Shown: positions 27,830 to 36,689 of the stretch, in pieces
Layout: each line of letters begins with the position of its first letter
Position numbering within the stretch: position 1 is the stretch's first letter
Assembly: GCF_015277855.1 (NCBI RefSeq)
Contig: NZ_CP063812.1
Coordinates: 1,302,001 to 1,366,000 of the forward strand
Length of the DNA stretch: 64,000 nucleotides
Origin: Microbacterium cremeum
GTDB lineage: Bacteria; Actinomycetota; Actinomycetes; Actinomycetales; Microbacteriaceae
Direction: 5' to 3'
Notes under the pieces: generated by a model
Databases searched by the model: none
What the model was told of the DNA's origin: nothing
Seen by the model: the letters and a program-made list of their open reading frames with translations, nothing else
Made by a program: the position numbers and the translations under genes

Positions 27830-28723
27830 ATGCACGCGGACGCACTCGCGCTTCCCACCGCGATTGCGGCACGCCTCGTGCATGACCAGTTCGCGCCGGG
27901 CGTCGAGGTCGAGGACGTGGAATCCGCGGCCACGACCAACTACGTGTTCCGGGTCGGTGCCCGCCATTCGGCTCGATTCCCGATACGGCCGGCCGACGCG
28001 GAGGCGCATCGCGACGCTCTGGTCGCGGAGGGGCGGGCCATGGCCGAGTTCGCCGCGGCGAGTCCCTTCCCCTCGCCCCGGCTCGTGTTCATCGGTCGTC
28101 CCGGCTTCGGCTACCCGATGCCGTGGTCGGTGCAGTCCTGGATTCGAGGCGATGTGGCGACCGAGGATTCGGTCGCCTCCTCATCGGTGTTCGCTCGAGA
28201 CCTGGCGCAGCTCATCGTCGCACTTCGGACGGTGGATGTCGGCGGCCGCGTGTTCTCGGGGTCGGGACGGGGTGGTGCCCTGACCGATCACGACGATTGG
28301 GTCGCGCACTGCCCGACGAGGAGCGCGGGCGTGCTCCCCGTCGCGCGGCTGCGCCGGGCGTGGGGCGACCTGAGGTCGACTCCGCCCGCCGCGCGACAGG
28401 TGATGTCGCACAAGGACCTGACACCGTTCAACCTCGTGATCGACGACGGGCGACTGGCGGGCGTGCTCGACGCCGGGGGATTCGGTCCCGCCGACCCCGC
28501 CCTCGACCTGGTTGCGGCATGGCATCTGCTCGACAGAGACCGCCGGGCGGGGTTCCGCGATGACATCGGTGCGGACGACGACGATTGGCGGCGCGGTGCC
28601 GCGTGGGCGCTGCAGCAGGCCCTCGGCCTCGTCTGGTACTACGCGACGACGAACCCATCGATGAGTCGACTCGGGCGCAGCACCATCGACCGGATCCTCG
28701 CCGCACCCGAGCTGAATCTGTAG
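27830..28723 (+). CDS. aminoglycoside phosphotransferase (APH) family kinase-like protein
   Basis: A 297-residue protein of the APH/choline kinase fold. The catalytic loop is SHKDLTPFNLVIDD (Asp in HKD and the metal-binding Asn) followed by GVLDAGGFGPADPALDLVAA, the equivalent of the DFG region. The N-lobe includes TNYVFRVGARHSARFPI, with an unusual Phe-Pro where active kinases have a Lys-containing strand. This could be a drug kinase, a small-metabolite kinase (for example fructosamine or macrolide) or a pseudokinase; the sequence does not decide. It is a single-gene unit with a leaderless-type promoter. Confidence 0.75.
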   Translation: MHADALALPTAIAARLVHDQFAPGVEVEDVESAATTNYVFRVGARHSARFPIRPADAEAHRDALVAEGRAMAEFAAASPFPSPRLVFIGRPGFGYPMPWSVQSWIRGDVATEDSVASSSVFARDLAQLIVALRTVDVGGRVFSGSGRGGALTDHDDWVAHCPTRSAGVLPVARLRRAWGDLRSTPPAARQVMSHKDLTPFNLVIDDGRLAGVLDAGGFGPADPALDLVAAWHLLDRDRRAGFRDDIGADDDDWRRGAAWALQQALGLVWYYATTNPSMSRLGRSTIDRILAAPELNL

Positions 28724-28734
28724 CGATCCGGCAC

Positions 28735-28796
28735 GCGCCCGCGAGCAGCACCCGCCCTGCGCGCCCGCGAGCAGCACCCGCCCTGCGCGCCCGCGA
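28735..28796. repeat. 26-bp tandem repeat, 2.4 copies
   Basis: Two identical 26-base units (28735-28760 and 28761-28786, beginning GCGCCCGCGAGCAGCACC) and a 10-base partial third. GCGATCCG-like bases flank both ends. The array lies just after the kinase gene, in the first part of a 452-base gap that also holds a terminator-like palindrome and a small minus-strand gene; I see nothing further between that gene and the sigma gene. Confidence 0.7.
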
Positions 28797-28802
28797 TCCG
28801 TG

Positions 28803-28816
28803 GGCCGTGCACGGCC
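28803..28816 (-). terminator. 14-bp palindrome after the small gene
   Basis: GGCCGTGCACGGCC is a perfect palindrome 7 bases beyond the stop codon of the small minus-strand gene, between it and the convergent kinase gene. Confidence 0.4.
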
Positions 28817-28823
28817 GCCGCGG

Positions 28824-28973
28824 TCAGCCTCCGATGCGGATCCCGACGCCCGCCGGGATCGAGAGCAGCACCTCCGCCAGTTCGCTCCAGAACCTGTGGC
28901 CCCGCGCCTTGGGCTGCAGCCGGGCGTCCATTGCCGCCCCGGTCGTGTCGTCGTGCGATGCGTCGTCGTGCAT
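28824..28973 (-). CDS. small hypothetical protein, 49 residues
   Basis: A 49-residue frame from ATG 28973 to TGA 28824, too short for routine ORF calling. The product has an acidic/His-rich N-terminus (MHDDASHDDTTGAAM), a basic middle (LQPKARGHRF) and a hydrophobic amphipathic C-terminus (WSELAEVLLSIPAGVGIRIG). AAAGG lies 8 bases before the ATG, and a palindrome follows the stop. I do not recognise the family. It could be a small regulatory or stress protein; existence rests on the ribosome site, the terminator and codon bias. Confidence 0.45.
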   Translation of the reverse strand: MHDDASHDDTTGAAMDARLQPKARGHRFWSELAEVLLSIPAGVGIRIGG

Positions 28974-29175
28974 GTGCTCGGCCTTTCGTCGACGGGGCGG
29001 ATCGGGTGATCCCCCCCGACATGACTACGATCGGCGACGGCGGGTTTCGACGGATGCCGCGGATTCCGTCCGGCTTTCCGGTCGATTCCGCGATCGGTGT
29101 CGAAAACGCGGCACGCCGTTCGTTGCTGTGATGAGGTCGCCGCATCGGCGACCCGGCCAGAGAAGGGTGATTCCG

Positions 29176-30546
29176 ATGACGTCCGACGCCGACGCGGAGA
29201 TCACCCGCCTGCACCGCGACGAGTGGACCCGGGTGGTGGCCGGTCTCGCCCGCCGCTTCGGCGACCTCGACATCGCCGAGGAGTCGGCGGCCGAGGCGTT
29301 CGCGGTCGCGATCGAGCGGTGGCCGGCCGACGGCGTCCCCCCGAACCCGGGCGCGTGGCTCACGACGACCGCGCACCGCAAGGCGATCGACCGGCTGCGG
29401 CGCGAGGCGCGGCGGGACCAGTTGCAGCAGGAGGCGTTCATGCTGAGCGAGGAACCGCCGGCCGAGCCGGTCGGCGCGATCGAGGACGATCAGCTGCGGC
29501 TGGTCTTCACGTGCTGCCATCCCGCGTTGTCGATCCAGGCGCGCGTGGCTCTCACGCTGCGCATCGTCGGCGGCCTCACCGTGGCCGAGATCGCCCACGC
29601 GTTCCTCGTGCAGGAGACCACGATGGGCCAGCGGATCAGCCGTGCGAAGGCGAAGATCCGGGCGGCACGCATCCCGTACCGCGTTCCCGAGCGCGACGAC
29701 CTGCCCGCGCGCGTCGACGGCGCGCTCGCGGTGCTGTACCTGATCTTCAACGAGGGATACCTGGCCTCGGGTCCCGACTCGGATCCGGTCCGGCGCGATC
29801 TCACCGGCGAGGCCATCCGGCTGACGCGCCTCGTGCGCGACCTGCTGGCGCCGCGATCCGGCGAGCACGACGAGGCCACGGGGCTGCTGGCGCTCATGCT
29901 GCTGACCGAGGCGCGCGCCGGGACGCGGGTCTCGAGCGACGGCGAGCTGGTGCGACTCGACGAGCAGGATCGCGCGAGGTGGGACCGCGCGCTCCTCGAC
30001 GAGGGCCTCGCGCTGGTGGCCGAGGGGGAGGATGCTCTCGATACGCCTCGTTCCTCGGCGCTCGATCCGGCGGCCGTCGCCCACGGCACCGCCAGCATCG
30101 GCCGCTACGGCATCCTGGCCCGGATCAACGCGGTCCATGCGCGCGCCACTCGTGCGCGGGACACCGACTGGTCGCACATCGTGGCGCTGTACGGGCTGCT
30201 CGAGCACATCGATCCGAGCCCGATCGTGACCCTCAACAAGGCCATCGCGATGTCGGAGTTCGACTCGCCCGAGGTGGGCCTCGCCGTCGTCGAACGACTC
30301 GGCGCCGCCCTCGACGGCCACCACGCCTTCCATGCGACGCGGGCCGAGCTGCTGCAGCGCGTGGGCCGCCGAGCCGAGGCTCGCGCGGCGTACGAGCGGG
30401 CGATCGACCTGGCGGGCAACACCGCCGAGGTCGCCCACCTGGCTCGCCGCCGAGACCGGCTCGCGGCCCCCGGCTCGAGCGCCGAGGGACGAGGCGCATC
30501 GAGTTCATCCGTCCCGAACCATCACCCACAAGGAGGAACATCGTGA
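29176..30546 (+). CDS. ECF sigma factor of the ECF42 type with C-terminal TPR-like extension
   Basis: A 456-residue extracytoplasmic-function sigma factor. Region 2 is near the N-terminus (DIAEESAAEAFAVAIERWP, then WLTTTAHRKAIDRLRREAR); region 4 follows (ALTLRIVGGLTVAEIAHAFL). A long C-terminal extension starts with LIFNEGYLASGPDSDPVRRD and ends in TPR-like helices, the mark of the ECF42 group. No anti-sigma gene is nearby; such factors work with DGPF/YCII proteins, and one follows directly (GTGA overlap). ATG 29176 has AAGGG about 8 bases upstream. Two inverted copies of a dispersed repeat lie inside the frame (30037-30065 and 30475-30503), the second forming the protein's C-terminal tail. 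Confidence 0.9.
   Translation: MTSDADAEITRLHRDEWTRVVAGLARRFGDLDIAEESAAEAFAVAIERWPADGVPPNPGAWLTTTAHRKAIDRLRREARRDQLQQEAFMLSEEPPAEPVGAIEDDQLRLVFTCCHPALSIQARVALTLRIVGGLTVAEIAHAFLVQETTMGQRISRAKAKIRAARIPYRVPERDDLPARVDGALAVLYLIFNEGYLASGPDSDPVRRDLTGEAIRLTRLVRDLLAPRSGEHDEATGLLALMLLTEARAGTRVSSDGELVRLDEQDRARWDRALLDEGLALVAEGEDALDTPRSSALDPAAVAHGTASIGRYGILARINAVHARATRARDTDWSHIVALYGLLEHIDPSPIVTLNKAIAMSEFDSPEVGLAVVERLGAALDGHHAFHATRAELLQRVGRRAEARAAYERAIDLAGNTAEVAHLARRRDRLAAPGSSAEGRGASSSSVPNHHPQGGTS
30037..30065 (+). repeat. dispersed 29-bp repeat inside the sigma gene, copy 1
   Basis: CTCGATACGCCTCG followed by TTCCTCGGCGCTCGA. It encodes LDTPRSSALD in a linker of the C-terminal extension. Its reverse complement matches copy 2 at 27 of 29 positions. 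Confidence 0.75.
30475..30503 (-). repeat. dispersed 29-bp repeat inside the sigma gene, copy 2 (inverted)
   Basis: Begins TCGAGCGCCGAGGGACG and ends AGGCGCATCGAG. It encodes the SSAEGRGASS tail just before the sigma stop codon. It is inverted relative to copy 1. Confidence 0.75.
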
Positions 30547-30902
30547 CCCAGCAGTACCTCGTGATCCACATGACCGACTCGTCCGGCTCGCCGCTGGCGC
30601 AGGAGGAAGACCGGCGGATGCTGGAGTCCTGGGCGAAGGAGGGCGAGGAGTCCGGCCGGCTCGGCACCGGCGCACCGGTCGCGGGCGCCGAGCACGCGAA
30701 GTCCGTCGTCGTCCGCGACGGCAGCACGCTGATCACGGACGGACCCTTCCCCGAGTTCAAGGAATGGTTCGCCGGCTACGACCTCGTCGAGGCGGACTCG
30801 ATCGACGAGGCCGCAGCCTACATGGCGAAGCACCCGACCGCGGTGCTCGGCCGGGTGCTGATCCTGCCGCTCGTCAGCCTCCCGTGGGAGCAGGACGCCT
30901 GA
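30543..30902 (+). CDS. YCII/DGPF family protein, sigma factor partner
   Basis: A 119-residue dimeric alpha-beta-barrel protein of the YCII-related (DGPF) family. The name-giving motif is seen in LITDGPFPEFKEWFAGYDLV (about 60-79), followed by SIDEAAAYMAKHP. Normal length. It starts with GTG inside the sigma stop codon (GTGA), so translation is coupled. Genes of this family are the fixed neighbours of ECF42 sigma factors and are thought to be their targets or co-regulators; biochemical activity is unknown. A hairpin follows the stop. Confidence 0.9.
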   Translation: MTQQYLVIHMTDSSGSPLAQEEDRRMLESWAKEGEESGRLGTGAPVAGAEHAKSVVVRDGSTLITDGPFPEFKEWFAGYDLVEADSIDEAAAYMAKHPTAVLGRVLILPLVSLPWEQDA

Positions 30903-30908
30903 TCGCCC

Positions 30909-30935
30909 GGCTCGAGTGCGGCACTCGCTCGAGCC
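30909..30935 (+). terminator. hairpin after the sigma/YCII pair
   Basis: GGCTCGAG pairs with CTCGAGCC around an 11-base loop that itself contains GAGTGC/GCACTC complementarity. It starts 6 bases after the YCII stop codon. Confidence 0.55.
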
Positions 30936-31062
30936 CGTCGCCCCGAGCCGCGCGATGCGAAGGAATACCCACGCCGCGGCACGCGGATTGCGCCGTTCTG
31001 CCGATGCTATGCCTTCGCTGCGCTCGTAGCGTCGACCTCGCGATCGACGAAGGAGCGGCATC

Positions 31063-32163
31063 ATGGACGAGCACATCGAGACGGTCATCGTGGGCGGCGG
31101 TCAGGCCGGGCTCTCGACGGCGTACTTCCTCGCGCAGCAGGGCCGGGAGTACACCGTCTTCGAAGCGGCCGAGCGCATCGGAGATCAATGGCGGCGCCAG
31201 TACGAGTCGCTGAAGCTCTACAGCCCGCGCAAGTACAACGGGCTGCCGGGACTGGAGTTCCCCGGCGACCCCTGGACGTTCCCCACGCGCGACGAGGTGG
31301 CCGGCTATCTCGAGGCGTACGCCGTCACCCACGGCCTCCGGGTCCGCACCCATACGCCCGTGCGGCGGGTCAGCAGGAGCGGGGACGGCTTCCTCGTGGT
31401 GGTGGACGGCGGCCGGATCACCTGCGACAACGTCGTCGCCGCGACCGGGCTCGCCGGTCGCCCTGCGGTGCCACGCGAGGCCGCGGAACTCCGCCCCGAC
31501 ATCGTGCAGCTGCACTCGAGCGAGTACCGACGGCCCGACCAACTGCCTCCCGGGCGGGTGCTCGTCGTAGGAGCGGCGCACTCGGGCACCGACATCGCGT
31601 ACGAGCTCGCCGAGAGCCATGACGTGACCCTGTGCGGTCGCGATCCCGGGCAGCTGCCGTTCCGGCCGGAGGAGCGGAAGGCGCGCGTCCTGCTGCCATT
31701 CGTCGTCTTCGCCTGGCGCCATATCCTCACACGGCGCACGCCGGTGGGCCGGAAGATGATGAAGGAGATCCGGCACGGCGGCGGACCGATGATCCGCATC
31801 CACCGCGAAGATCTCGCCGCCCGCGGCGTCAGCCGCAACGTGAGTCGTTTCGTGGGGGCGCGCGAGGGACTGCCGCGGCTCTCCGACGGCACCGTCATCG
31901 ACGCCCGCGGCGTCGTCTGGGCGACCGGGTACGATCTCGCACATCGATGGCTCGACATCCCGATCGTCGGCGACGACGGCTACCCGCGCGAGTACCGCGG
32001 AGTCGCCGAGGATGTTCCGGGGCTGTTCTTCTGCGGGCTGCCCTTCCAATTCGGGTTCGGGAGCATGGTCTTTCCCGGAGTCGGCCGGGACGCCGAGTTC
32101 GTGGCGCGCAGGATCACCGCGCGGATCACGGAGCGTGCGAAGGTCGCCTCGATCGCGGCGTGA
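31063..32163 (+). CDS. flavin-containing monooxygenase / CzcO-type FAD oxidoreductase
   Basis: A 366-residue NAD(P)H- and FAD-dependent oxidoreductase. The FAD Rossmann motif is VIVGGGQAGLSTAYFL near the N-terminus, with FEAAERIGDQWRRQY as the usual follow-on. The second dinucleotide motif is VLVVGAAHSGTDIAYELAE (about 168-186), and VVWATGYDLAHRWLDIP is the conserved late ATG motif. The length fits the short CzcO/YpdA-like class rather than full FMOs. A ribosome site (AAGGAG) precedes ATG 31063. It is followed 33 bases later by a LuxR regulator that may control it; substrate unknown. Confidence 0.88.
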   Translation: MDEHIETVIVGGGQAGLSTAYFLAQQGREYTVFEAAERIGDQWRRQYESLKLYSPRKYNGLPGLEFPGDPWTFPTRDEVAGYLEAYAVTHGLRVRTHTPVRRVSRSGDGFLVVVDGGRITCDNVVAATGLAGRPAVPREAAELRPDIVQLHSSEYRRPDQLPPGRVLVVGAAHSGTDIAYELAESHDVTLCGRDPGQLPFRPEERKARVLLPFVVFAWRHILTRRTPVGRKMMKEIRHGGGPMIRIHREDLAARGVSRNVSRFVGAREGLPRLSDGTVIDARGVVWATGYDLAHRWLDIPIVGDDGYPREYRGVAEDVPGLFFCGLPFQFGFGSMVFPGVGRDAEFVARRITARITERAKVASIAA

Positions 32164-32196
32164 CACGGACGGTGCGGGCGTATCGTCGAAATCACA

Positions 32197-33774
32197 ATGG
32201 ACGTCGTCCAAGCCCTGCAACGCGCCCGCGACGCGTACGAGCGTCGCGAATGGCTCAGCGCATACCAGGAGCTGTCGCAGCTCGGCGGCGCACTCTCCGC
32301 CGCGGATCTCGCCGACCTCGCCACCGCGGCGCAGCTGGCCGGACGCCACGAGGACTTCATGCACGCGATGGCGCGCGCATGTCGACTGTACGAACAGCAC
32401 GGCGAGCTCGGGCGGGCCGTGCGGTGCGCCGCGTTCCTGGTCGAGGTGCTGGTCCTCCATGGCGAGGCCGCCGTCGCGAACGGATGGCTCGGTCGCGGTG
32501 AGCGGCTCGCGTCGGCCTTGCCGTCGACGGATGCCGCGATCGGGCATCTGCTCTTCAGCGGCATCGTTCCCGACCTCATGGCGAGACGACTCGACTCGGC
32601 TCTCGATCGCGCGGAGCGTGCGCTCGAGATCGCCGAGCAGTCGGGCGACGTCGAGCTCCGGGCGAAGGCGCTCATGGGGCTCGGACGCTGTCGAATCGAT
32701 GGCGGCGACGTCGCGGCCGGCGTGGCTCTCCTGGACGAGGCCATGGTCGACGTGCTCGCCGGGACTCTTTCGCCCGTCGAAGCCGGTCGGGTCTACTGCT
32801 CGTGCATCGAGGCCTGCCAGCAGATCGGCGACCTGCAGCGCATGGCGGAGTGGACGTTCGCCCTGGGCGTGTGGTGCGATCGGCAGCCCGAGCTCGTGGC
32901 ATTCACCGGCCAGTGCGCATTGCATCGCGGTCAGATTCTGCGCGCCCGCGGCGCGCTCGAGAACGCCATCGACGAACTGGAACGTGCCGTGGTCCGGTAC
33001 GAATCCGACGGCGTGCCGCAGGCCGCCGGGGCAGCGCTGGCCGAGCTCGCTGAGGTGCAGCGCCGCCGTGGCGACCTGCTCGGAGCCGCGAGTGCCCTCG
33101 AGCGGGCGCGACGCAGCGGATACGTGCCTCGGATCGAGGAGATGCGGCTGCTGCTCGTGACGGGCGAGCATGAGGCCGCGGCATCCACAGCACGGCGCCT
33201 GCTCACCTCCCCAGCCCCGATGCCACGGCGCGCCCGTTCACTGCCCGCGGTCGCCGAGGTGCTCGCGGTGGCAGGCACCGAGGCCGAAGCCGAGCAGGCC
33301 GTCGTCGCGCTGGAGGAGGCTGCCGCCGTCGTCGGCACTGAGACCGTGAAGGCGGAGGCGATGCTCGCCCGTGGGCGTCTGGCGGCACGTGTCGGCAGCG
33401 AGGCCGCCGAAGCCGGACTCCGCGCGGCGGCGGCCGCGTTTCGGCGGCTCGGGTGCCCGTGGGAGGCGGCGCAGGCGCATCTGGCGTTGGCCGCACTGCT
33501 CGACGACGACGGTGAGCGGGCAGCGGCGCAGGCGCTGCTGCGCCCCGAGCGGGTCGCAGCCGACAACCCGCTCTCCGCCCGAGAGATGGATGTGCTCAGA
33601 CTCGTCGCGGCAGGGGAGTCCAACCGTGGGATCGCCCAGGCGCTCCATCTGAGCGAGAAGACGGTCGCCCGTCACCTGTCGAACATCTTCGCCAAACTCG
33701 GCGTGCCGTCGCGGACGGCGGCCGCAGCATGGGCGTTCCAGCACGGCGGGACGCAGCACGGCCGGATCGTCTAG
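32197..33774 (+). CDS. LuxR-family regulator with helical-repeat N-terminal domain
   Basis: A 525-residue protein. Residues about 1-440 are tandem helical (TPR/MalT-like) repeats, for example [20 protein letters not shown] and [18 protein letters not shown]. The C-terminal LuxR helix-turn-helix is [20 protein letters not shown] through [20 protein letters not shown]. There is no ATPase P-loop, so this is shorter than LAL regulators and similar in build to BREX-like or ChrA-type orphan LuxR proteins; no exact family is claimed. It probably regulates the adjacent flavoprotein gene, in whose direction it lies. Confidence 0.85.
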   Translation: MDVVQALQRARDAYERREWLSAYQELSQLGGALSAADLADLATAAQLAGRHEDFMHAMARACRLYEQHGELGRAVRCAAFLVEVLVLHGEAAVANGWLGRGERLASALPSTDAAIGHLLFSGIVPDLMARRLDSALDRAERALEIAEQSGDVELRAKALMGLGRCRIDGGDVAAGVALLDEAMVDVLAGTLSPVEAGRVYCSCIEACQQIGDLQRMAEWTFALGVWCDRQPELVAFTGQCALHRGQILRARGALENAIDELERAVVRYESDGVPQAAGAALAELAEVQRRRGDLLGAASALERARRSGYVPRIEEMRLLLVTGEHEAAASTARRLLTSPAPMPRRARSLPAVAEVLAVAGTEAEAEQAVVALEEAAAVVGTETVKAEAMLARGRLAARVGSEAAEAGLRAAAAAFRRLGCPWEAAQAHLALAALLDDDGERAAAQALLRPERVAADNPLSAREMDVLRLVAAGESNRGIAQALHLSEKTVARHLSNIFAKLGVPSRTAAAAWAFQHGGTQHGRIV

Positions 33775-33812
33775 CGTGCACGTGCTCACGTATCGGCGAG
33801 CCGGGGCGGCTG

Positions 33813-35117
33813 TCAGTCGATCAGCGGCAGGCCGCCGGCTCCCGGCTCGTCCTCGCGGCTGGCCTGCTCCGCTTCGTCTGCGTCGAGCACCGGCTTGGCG
33901 GCGGCGATGTTCGAGATCGGTCGCCACACCAGCGCGAGGGTGATCGCCGAGCCCGCGAAGGCGAACCACCACGGTGCGGTCAGTCCCCACGTCTGGGCGA
34001 TGATGCCGCCGAGAAGCTGGCCGATGACGAGGCCGCCGAAGACCCCGACCATATTGACCGACGCGATCCGGCCCTGGAGCTCCATCGGCACGAGGCGCTG
34101 CCGCACGGTCGTCGAGATCGTGCCCCACACGAACGCGTACGCGCCGAAGCCGAACATGATGACGAACGCCACGATGCCGGACGTCGTCAGCGCGAAGGCG
34201 ACGTGCATGACCACCTCGAGCGAGAGGCACACGCGCATGAGCGTCGCGAACGACACGTGCTTCTCGAGCCAGCCGAAGCTCGTGATGGCGATGATGCCGC
34301 CGAGGGCCGACGCGGTGGTGAGGGCACCGTAGCCGACCGCACCCATGCCGAGATGCTCGGTTGCGTACAGGACGAGGACGCTCCACGGCGCCGCCCACGT
34401 GACGTTGAACACGAGGATGATGATGACGAGCGTCCGCACCGGCGGGTTGCGGCGCAGCCAGCCCAGGCCCTCGCGGATCGCGCGGCTCTTGCTGCGGGGC
34501 GACTCGGCGTCGTGCGGCGGCACCGGCGTGCGAGCGATCCGCGAGATGAGCAGCACCGCGAGCGACACGCACAGCACCTGCAGCAGGAACGGCCAGAACG
34601 ACCCGAGGGCGAACAGGAACGCGCCGAGCGGAGGGCCGGCGAGCTGATTGCCCACCAGGTACCCCGCCTGCATGCGGGCGTTGCCGATCCCGAGGTCGGC
34701 GGGGCGCACGAGCATCGGCAGCAGCGTGCTGCCCGCCGAGTCGGCGAACACCTCGGCGGTGCCGTAGAGGAACGCCGTGGCCAGCACGATCCACACGTTC
34801 GCGGTCCCCGTCACCAGGAACGCGACGAGGCCCAGCACGATGACCGCGCGGATGCCGTTCGCGAGCATGACGAGACGCCGCCGGTCGTGGTGGTCGGCGA
34901 CGGCCCCCGCGAGCAGTCCGAACAGCAGCCACGGCAGGAACTGCATCATGGCGCCGGCTGCCACCAGGAGGGGCGACGACGTCATCGAGGCGATGAGCAG
35001 CGGCGCCGCCGAGAGGGCGATGCCGTCGCCGAGGTTGCTGGTCCACGACGAGGCGAGCAGCCACCGGAAGTCTCTTCCGAGTCGGCGGGGTGCGATCAGT
35101 TCGCCGAGCGAGGGCAT
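33813..35117 (-). CDS. MFS transporter (EntS/TetV-like exporter)
   Basis: A 434-residue MFS protein with twelve predicted membrane segments. The first pair is separated by the family sequence LLAGAVADHHDRRRLVMLAN (motif A-like), and the N-terminus RDFRWLLASSWTSNLGDGIA is typical of the DHA3 group of macrolide and siderophore exporters. The C-terminal tail is acidic and polar. ATG 35117 follows TAGGAT by 6 bases, so a leaderless message is likely. It converges with the LuxR gene 38 bases away. Substrate unknown; drug or siderophore efflux is typical for the group. Confidence 0.87.
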   Translation of the reverse strand: MPSLGELIAPRRLGRDFRWLLASSWTSNLGDGIALSAAPLLIASMTSSPLLVAAGAMMQFLPWLLFGLLAGAVADHHDRRRLVMLANGIRAVIVLGLVAFLVTGTANVWIVLATAFLYGTAEVFADSAGSTLLPMLVRPADLGIGNARMQAGYLVGNQLAGPPLGAFLFALGSFWPFLLQVLCVSLAVLLISRIARTPVPPHDAESPRSKSRAIREGLGWLRRNPPVRTLVIIILVFNVTWAAPWSVLVLYATEHLGMGAVGYGALTTASALGGIIAITSFGWLEKHVSFATLMRVCLSLEVVMHVAFALTTSGIVAFVIMFGFGAYAFVWGTISTTVRQRLVPMELQGRIASVNMVGVFGGLVIGQLLGGIIAQTWGLTAPWWFAFAGSAITLALVWRPISNIAAAKPVLDADEAEQASREDEPGAGGLPLID

Positions 35118-35123
35118 CCCGCC

Positions 35124-35129
35124 ATCCTA
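35124..35129 (-). promoter_or_regulatory. -10 box TAGGAT of the MFS gene, leaderless start
   Basis: On the minus strand TAGGAT (35129-35124) is followed by 6 bases and ATG 35117. Confidence 0.5.
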
Positions 35130-35159
35130 TGAGCAGGCGGCGCCGCCGGTCGCCCGCGC

Positions 35160-36620
35160 TCAGGTCACCGGCGTAGCGGCCTTGCGCGTGAACAGCGTCT
35201 CGGTCTGCTCGATGTCCATGCCCTTTGTCTCGGGCACCCGCCAGGCGACGTAGACGAACGACAGCGCGGCGAACACGGCGTACATGCCGTATGTGAGGGG
35301 CAGCGACCAGGCCGACATCGCGGGGAACGAGATCGTGACGAGGAAATTCGCGATCCACTGGGCACCGGCGGCGACGCCGAGCGCCTTGCCGCGGATGCGG
35401 CTGGGGAAGATCTCGCCGAGCAGCACCCACACCAGCGGTCCCCACGACGCGCCGAAGCCGACGACGAACACGTTGGCGGCCACGAGCGCGAGCGGGCCCC
35501 ACGGCGCACCGAGCGAGACCTCGCCCTCGGCATCCGTCGTCGCGAACACGAACGACAGCGCCATCAGCGCGAGCGACAGCGTCATCAGTACCGAGCCGGT
35601 GAGGAGGATCGGCTTGCGGCCGATGCGGTCGACCAGGAAGATCGCGACGAGCGTCACCAGCACGTTCGTGACGGAGGTCAGCACGCTGATCGTGAACGAG
35701 TTGCTCTCGTCGAAACCGACCGACTGCCACAGGCTCGTCGAGTAGTAGAAGATCACGTTGATGCCGACGAACTGCTGGAAGACCGACAGGATGACACCGA
35801 CCCACACGATCCGCTGAAGGCCTAGCACCGGTCCCCGGATCGAGACGCCGGCGTTCTTGCGGTCCGTCTCGATCGTGGTCTGCAGGTCGCGGATCGTGTG
35901 GTCCAGATCCGCGGGCGGCACCAGGCGCGCGAAGATCTCGCGGGCCTCGTCCATGCGGCCCTTGGCGATGAGGTACCGCGGCGACTCCGGGACGGTGAAC
36001 GACAGGATGCCGTAGACCGCGGCCGGCACGACGCCGACGATGAACATCCAGCGCCACGCCTCGAGCCCGAGCCACAGCACGCTGTCGGCGCCGCCGGCGG
36101 TGTTCGCCAGCAGCGCGTCGGACAGCAGGGCCGTGAAGATGCCGAGCGTGATCGCGAGCTGCTGCAGCGACGCCAGCCCGCCGCGGATCTGGCGCGGCGC
36201 GACCTCGGCGATGTACGCCGGAGCCACGACCGACGCGATGCCGATGCCGAGGCCACCGATCACGCGCCACAGCGCGAGATCCCAGACGGCGAAGGCGAGG
36301 CCGGCGCCCAGCGAGCTCGCGAAGAAGAGGACGGCGCCGAGGAACATGACACGCAGGCGACCCCAGCGGTCGGACAGGTTGCCCGCGATGACGGCGCCTG
36401 CGGCGCACCCGAGCAGCGCGACCGCCACCACGAAGCCGGTGATCACGTCGTTGAGCGCGAAGTCCTGCGAGATCGAGTCGACCGCGCCGTTGATCACCGA
36501 CGAGTCGAAGCCGAAGAGGAAGCCGCCGACGGCGGCCGCGACCGAGAGGCCGATCGCGCGTCGCCCGTACTGACTGCGCAGCGAGAAGGCGTCGGCGGGG
36601 ATCGACCCTGTCGTGTTCAT
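35160..36620 (-). CDS. sugar porter family MFS transporter
   Basis: A 486-residue sugar symporter. Family motifs are all present: [14 protein letters not shown] in segment 1, [29 protein letters not shown] in the central loop, [13 protein letters not shown] in segment 7, [12 protein letters not shown], and [15 protein letters not shown] at the C-terminus. It resembles XylE/IolT-type proton-sugar symporters. ATG 36620 follows TAGCGT by 7 bases, so it is probably leaderless, and the gene is divergent from rsmA across 69 bases. The sugar cannot be read from sequence (pentose, hexose or inositol are all possible). Confidence 0.92.
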   Translation of the reverse strand: MNTTGSIPADAFSLRSQYGRRAIGLSVAAAVGGFLFGFDSSVINGAVDSISQDFALNDVITGFVVAVALLGCAAGAVIAGNLSDRWGRLRVMFLGAVLFFASSLGAGLAFAVWDLALWRVIGGLGIGIASVVAPAYIAEVAPRQIRGGLASLQQLAITLGIFTALLSDALLANTAGGADSVLWLGLEAWRWMFIVGVVPAAVYGILSFTVPESPRYLIAKGRMDEAREIFARLVPPADLDHTIRDLQTTIETDRKNAGVSIRGPVLGLQRIVWVGVILSVFQQFVGINVIFYYSTSLWQSVGFDESNSFTISVLTSVTNVLVTLVAIFLVDRIGRKPILLTGSVLMTLSLALMALSFVFATTDAEGEVSLGAPWGPLALVAANVFVVGFGASWGPLVWVLLGEIFPSRIRGKALGVAAGAQWIANFLVTISFPAMSAWSLPLTYGMYAVFAALSFVYVAWRVPETKGMDIEQTETLFTRKAATPVT

Positions 36621-36627
36621 GACGGTC

Positions 36628-36633
36628 ACGCTA
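36628..36633 (-). promoter_or_regulatory. -10 box TAGCGT of the sugar porter gene
   Basis: On the minus strand TAGCGT (36633-36628) is followed by 7 bases and ATG 36620. Confidence 0.45.
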
Positions 36634-36677
36634 GTGGTCGTGCGGCGCGCGGGCGAGGCTCGGCCGCCGCGCGTCGG

Positions 36678-36683
36678 TACAGT
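36678..36683 (+). promoter_or_regulatory. -10 box TACAGT of rsmA, leaderless start
   Basis: TACAGT is followed by exactly 6 bases and ATG 36690. Confidence 0.5.
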
Positions 36684-36689
36684 GAACGC

